Both the position numbers and the translations under genes were made by a program. From Epiperipatus broadwayi (taxonomy: Eukaryota > Onychophora > Udeonychophora > Euonychophora > Peripatidae), in the NCBI GenBank assembly GCA_028023455.1, contig JAQFVV010000064.1, positions 556,001-620,000 of the forward strand: a stretch of DNA of 64,000 nucleotides, written 5' to 3'. This document shows, one piece after another, positions 60,513-64,000 of the stretch (positions are counted from its first letter, which is position 1; each line of letters begins with the position of its first letter). The notes below the pieces were generated by a model that was not told the DNA's origin, ran no database searches, and was given only the letters and a program-made list of their open reading frames with translations.

Positions 60513-63180
60513 CATGTGTAATTATATAACTGAATATTTGTAAATACAGTAACTAAATAATTAACAATTTTATCCACATAGGAGTGCTTTTGATTATCTT
60601 AGTAATCTGTGTCAACTAAAGTCTAGAAATGCTAACTTTCCCATAATTTCATGATATTAATGTTTGCTGCTTGCCTGTTAATTAAGTCATGTTTGTATTT
60701 ATATATTAGCATAGCTTCCTTTATTTTTCTTTTGTTATTTTTTTCAATTTACAATATCTTTACACTGTTAAAATTGAAGTCAAAACCATAATACATGATT
60801 TATTATGGTTGTAAAAAACAGATACTGAGATATTATTATCCACTATGCATTTTTGTTTCAATTTCTGAACTCATTTTAATAATAGCAAGTATTCTTTAGT
60901 TCTTTTTCCAATGTACATTTAGATTCACCTATATATACACTGCCACTCCCACATACCCATTTATAAATGACACAATTTTTATTTATAAACGAGGTTTTAT
61001 CTTTGGAGTTATTTATTAATTTGCTTAATGTAGGAGGTGTGTAAAATGCAATATCACATATTCCTTTATAAATTTTCCTTATAAAATTTACTTGATCATT
61101 TGAAATATATGGGATTGCTATCCATATTTTTTATTAGCAGGAGAATCAATATTATTAAAAATTTTATTTTTATATTTTGTATTAAAACATCTAATAACAT
61201 TATATATATGATTATAACTGTAGCCAACATTTAACAATACATTCAAATACATTTCAATATTTTTACCTTTATCCAATGAATATTTCCAAAGACTATTATT
61301 TCTAAATAAGAAGGACTTCAAACCTGCCATTTTGTGTAGCATTGGCATTTTTGATTTATATGGAATATAACCATTTTTTACTATTGGTTTAATGGTCATA
61401 CAGTAATCCAGCATGCATTGATTTTTAATTATTTTAAGATCAAGAAACTGAACACACATTAAATCTTCATCTGTTTTTATCCATTTTAGGCCTTTTAAAC
61501 CATTCAATTCTTTAAACAACTCATTAATTGTATTTGGTTTACCACATATAAAAACATTATCAACATATCGATAATATACAGTAATATTTTTTGATAAGAT
61601 TCCTTTTTCATGATCTTTTCTTCATATGTAGAAATTATAAAATTACATATTTGAGCAACAGTAGTTAAACCCATGGGCCATCCATTGCACATTTATCAAA
61701 ATCTTTATTAAAAACTGCATATATAATTTTTATCAATACAATTTAATGTTTCAGTTATAAATTTTATTAATTTCATGTTAACATTTTTTAACCTTAATGC
61801 ATTGGAAATAATTTTGATAGATGCTAATCGATCAGTTGATCCATACATTTCACTAACATCTAAAGTACATATAACATCATTAACATTGATCTTAATGTTA
61901 CAGATTTTATTAACAAAATTAAGTGAAGAACATATTGTATATTTACCAAAACCAAGAATTTCTTGTAGCATTTTCTCTATTAAACAACATGTTTCATAAC
62001 ACCCCCCCCCCAATCAACCATTAAATGCAATGGTTCATTTTCTTTATGCAGTTTTACATTTAAAAAAATCCTAAGACATATTGCAGCAGAAGGGTAAATT
62101 TTATAATATGTAGTATTATCAATCACTTTATTTATGGCTTTTTCTAAAATCTTATTAATAAATTGAATATGTAATTTTTCTATATTTACTATATCAACTT
62201 TCATAAAGTTAAAATTCTTCATTTGAGTAATTACTTTGTCTTCATAATCTCATTTTAATAACAAACACCTTGTGAGGCCAAATTATTCTCAGATGTAATT
62301 TTTTTAAATTTAGATATTTGTACATTCCAATCGTAATCCGTTTTATAATTAAACTTTTTTTCTTTAACGATTTTTACTAAATCACTACAAACTTTTAAAT
62401 CAGATTTAATTCTGCCTAAGAAATTTTCAACCAAAGATTTCAATTTTAGATCACTGTCTTTCCAATGACCACCAACATATTTTGCACCAAGATTTAATAT
62501 GCTTTTGTTGAAAATCGAGATCCATATTCGACAAATTAACATCTCTTAAGATTGACTTTTAAGGCTCTTGTAATGCAAAAAGTTGATTTTTCTATCAAAT
62601 TTCACACACATTTTTTCATAATATCGATTAAATAACTTTTGACAAATACTTTTAAAATTAAACCAATAATCTTGGTTATTTAAGGCAATTAAATAATTTA
62701 TACTTTTTAAATATTGCCATTTATCAAATATTAAACGTTTGCACATGTGGAAATTACACTTTGTAATACAATCATTTTCATATACCAAATCATATTCAAA
62801 GTCAACTTACAGGACAAATTAACTTTTATATTACAGCACTTCAGATATATTTTAAATCTTTTGCAATCATATAAAAACTGCAATCTATATTTTAAGTCAA
62901 TTATTTTGAAAGTTATCTTTTGCCATTCTTTAACAATCCACATTTTATTTCTCATATTAAATTCCATTAGTATATATGTAATAATATTATCATTCAATGT
63001 CTGTATTTTTAAAGCAATATACATAATTATATAACTGAATATTTGTAAATACAATAACTAAATAATTAAAAATTTTATCCAGTTAGGAGCTCTTTCGATC
63101 ATCTCAGTAATCTGTGTTAACTAAAGCCTTGAAATGCTAACTTTCACATAATTCCATGATCTTAATGTTTAATTTATATA
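60505..63180 (-). mobile_element. Penelope-like element (PLE), full structure with pseudo-LTRs
   Basis: A minus-strand element whose two ends are direct repeats: about 60505-60665 and 62990-63180 share GAATATTTGTAAATACA, AACTAAATAATTAA, AATTTTATCCA and AAATGCTAACTTTC. These are PLE pseudo-LTRs. Between them lies a broken RT-endonuclease coding region. The left end abuts (TA)n next to LTR-like unit C. PLEs encode a reverse transcriptase related to telomerase and a GIY-YIG nuclease, and commonly have pLTRs with inverted partial copies, as here. Confidence 0.85.
60640..63000 (-). pseudogene. PLE reverse transcriptase with C-terminal GIY-YIG endonuclease, frameshifted
   Basis: On the minus strand, from right to left. 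The N-terminal part (63000-62255) includes SILNLGAKYVGGHWKDSDLK. The first RT motif is YYKIYPSAAICLRIFLNVKL with PLHLMVD (62150-62040). Then come VNDVICTLDVSEMYGSTD (about 61860), WPMGLTTVAQICNF (61680-61630, a decayed MGSPLSP-type motif) and YYRYVDNVFICG (about 61570, the YVDD position with N for the last D). FLDLKIIKNQ and the HKMAGLKSFLF region follow (61440-61320). Downstream, IPYISNDQVNFIRKIYKG, then YTPPTLSKLI and CVIYKWVCGSGSVYIGES (60990-60920) form the linker and GIY-YIG-type nuclease core. The tail has KRKIKEAMLIYKYK (about 60725). Several frameshifts and stops break it. The YVDN change may itself be inactivating. Confidence 0.85.
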
Positions 63181-63184
63181 AAAG

Positions 63185-63951
63185 AATACAAGTGTCTCAG
63201 AATGTGTTTGTTATTAAAATTTGATTATGAAGACAAAGTAATTACTCAAATGAAGAATCTTAACTTTATGAAAGTTGATAAAATAAATATAGAAAATTTA
63301 CATATTCAATTTATTAATAACATTTTAAAAAAAGCCAAAAATAAAGTGATTGATAATAGTACTTATTATAAAATTTACCCTTCTGCTGCAATATGTCCTA
63401 GGATTTTTTCAAATATAAAACTGCTTAAAGAAAGTGAACCATTGCATTTAATGGTTGATTTGGGTGAGGGGGTGCATTTTATTATGAAGCATATTGTTTA
63501 AATGAGAAAATGCTATGAGAAATTCTTGGTCTTGGTAAATATACAATATGTTCTTCATTTGATTTTGTTAATAAAATCTGTAATGTTAAGATCGATGTTA
63601 ATAATATTTCAGCATCTGTTTTTTATGACCATAATAAATTATGTATTTGTGGTTTTGACTTCAATTTTAACAGTGTAAAAGTATTGCAAATTGAAAAAAA
63701 TAACAATAAAAGAAAAATAAAGGAAGCTATGCTAATATATAAATACAAACATGACTTAATTAACAGGCAAGCAGCAAACGTTAAGATCTCAGAATTATGG
63801 GAAAGTTAGCATTTCAAGGCTTTAGTTGACACAGATTACTGAGATAATCGAAAGTACTCCTAAGTGGATAAATTTCTTAGTTATTTAGTTACTGTATTTA
63901 CTAATATTCAGTTATATAATTATGTATATCGCTTTAAAAATACAGACATTG

Positions 63952-63952
<1 letters not shown>
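63185..63952 (+). pseudogene. Second Penelope-like copy, head-to-head, internally deleted
   Basis: A plus-strand copy whose 5' end adjoins the 5' pLTR of the minus-strand copy. It encodes MKNLNFMKVDKINIENLHIQ and YYKIYPSAAICPRIFSNIKL, nearly the same as the other copy, up to about 63600 (VNKICNVKIDVNN). It then jumps to the extreme C-terminus (SVFYDHNKLCICGFDFNF, KRKIKEAMLIYKYK) and the pLTR (63790-63952, inverted relative to those of the first copy). About 1.04 kb, covering most RT motifs and the nuclease, is missing relative to copy 1. It cannot be autonomous. Confidence 0.85.

Positions 63953-63954
<2 letters not shown>

Positions 63955-63991
<37 letters not shown>
63955..63991. repeat. 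(TA)n microsatellite at the PLE end
   Basis: A pure TA run directly after the pLTR sequence of the second PLE copy. Confidence 0.95.
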
Positions 63992-63993
<2 letters not shown>

Positions 63994-64000
63994 AGAGAAA

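Noticed and set aside
63202-63501. Independent 99-aa gene
   Set aside because: The protein is a segment of the Penelope RT and belongs to the truncated second copy.

Overview
This is 64 kb of very AT-rich, repeat-dominated animal DNA, almost certainly from an invertebrate with a large, transposon-swollen genome. The evidence is spliceosomal intron signals around an Ig-domain exon, RTE-type and other LINE remnants, a Penelope-like element, a Merlin-type DNA transposase remnant, several LTR families, MITEs and foldbacks, and long (TA)n, (TTA)n and (AAT)n arrays. Nothing bacterial, archaeal or viral is visible. The species cannot be fixed from this sequence. Composition would suit AT-rich flatworms or hydrozoans, but that is only a guess.

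Layout. 8-6460: a ~6.4 kb non-coding TG...CA-type element (family D) on the minus strand. 6461-11087: a tandem duplication, an RTE remnant with one in-frame stop, microsatellites and a ~200 bp (TTA)n tract. 11088-19941: the centrepiece, a young 8.85 kb LTR element with two ~3.08 kb LTRs that differ at about 20 sites. It has a 4-bp ATAT target duplication and a 2.7 kb interior holding only one ORF, a 475-aa gag-like coiled-coil protein. 19942-25700: featureless AT-rich DNA plus a decayed RTE copy. 25755-31840: a zone of inverted repeats (a 152-bp palindrome, a 1.06 kb foldback, a MITE with 43-bp TIRs), a ~105-bp minisatellite and a decayed Merlin transposase. 32-36 kb: SINE-like fragments, a GC-richer island, a ~200-230 bp tandem repeat and an RTE copy split by a SINE-like insert. 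36165-38652: the only host-gene signal, the first two coding exons of a secreted or membrane Ig-domain gene on the minus strand. 40167-44512: two related ~2.2 kb solo-LTR-like units in tandem. 44583-45770: a decayed LINE reverse transcriptase. 49540-55474: the second family-D element, in opposite orientation to the first and carrying an (AAT)n tract and a 466-bp foldback. 55500-55915: nested insertions. 58000-60479: a solo LTR-like unit. 60505-63952: a Penelope-like element with pseudo-LTRs and a head-to-head, internally deleted partner.

At least six large insertions (8-6460, 11092-19937, 40167-42352, 42371-44512, 49540-55474, 58000-60479) have TG...CA-like ends, sometimes decayed, and sit at ATAT or inside (TA)n. 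The Penelope pair also abuts (TA)n. Apart from the Ig exons and the gag-like ORF I see no intact coding sequence. Coordinates for decayed elements are approximate, because they were read by eye.
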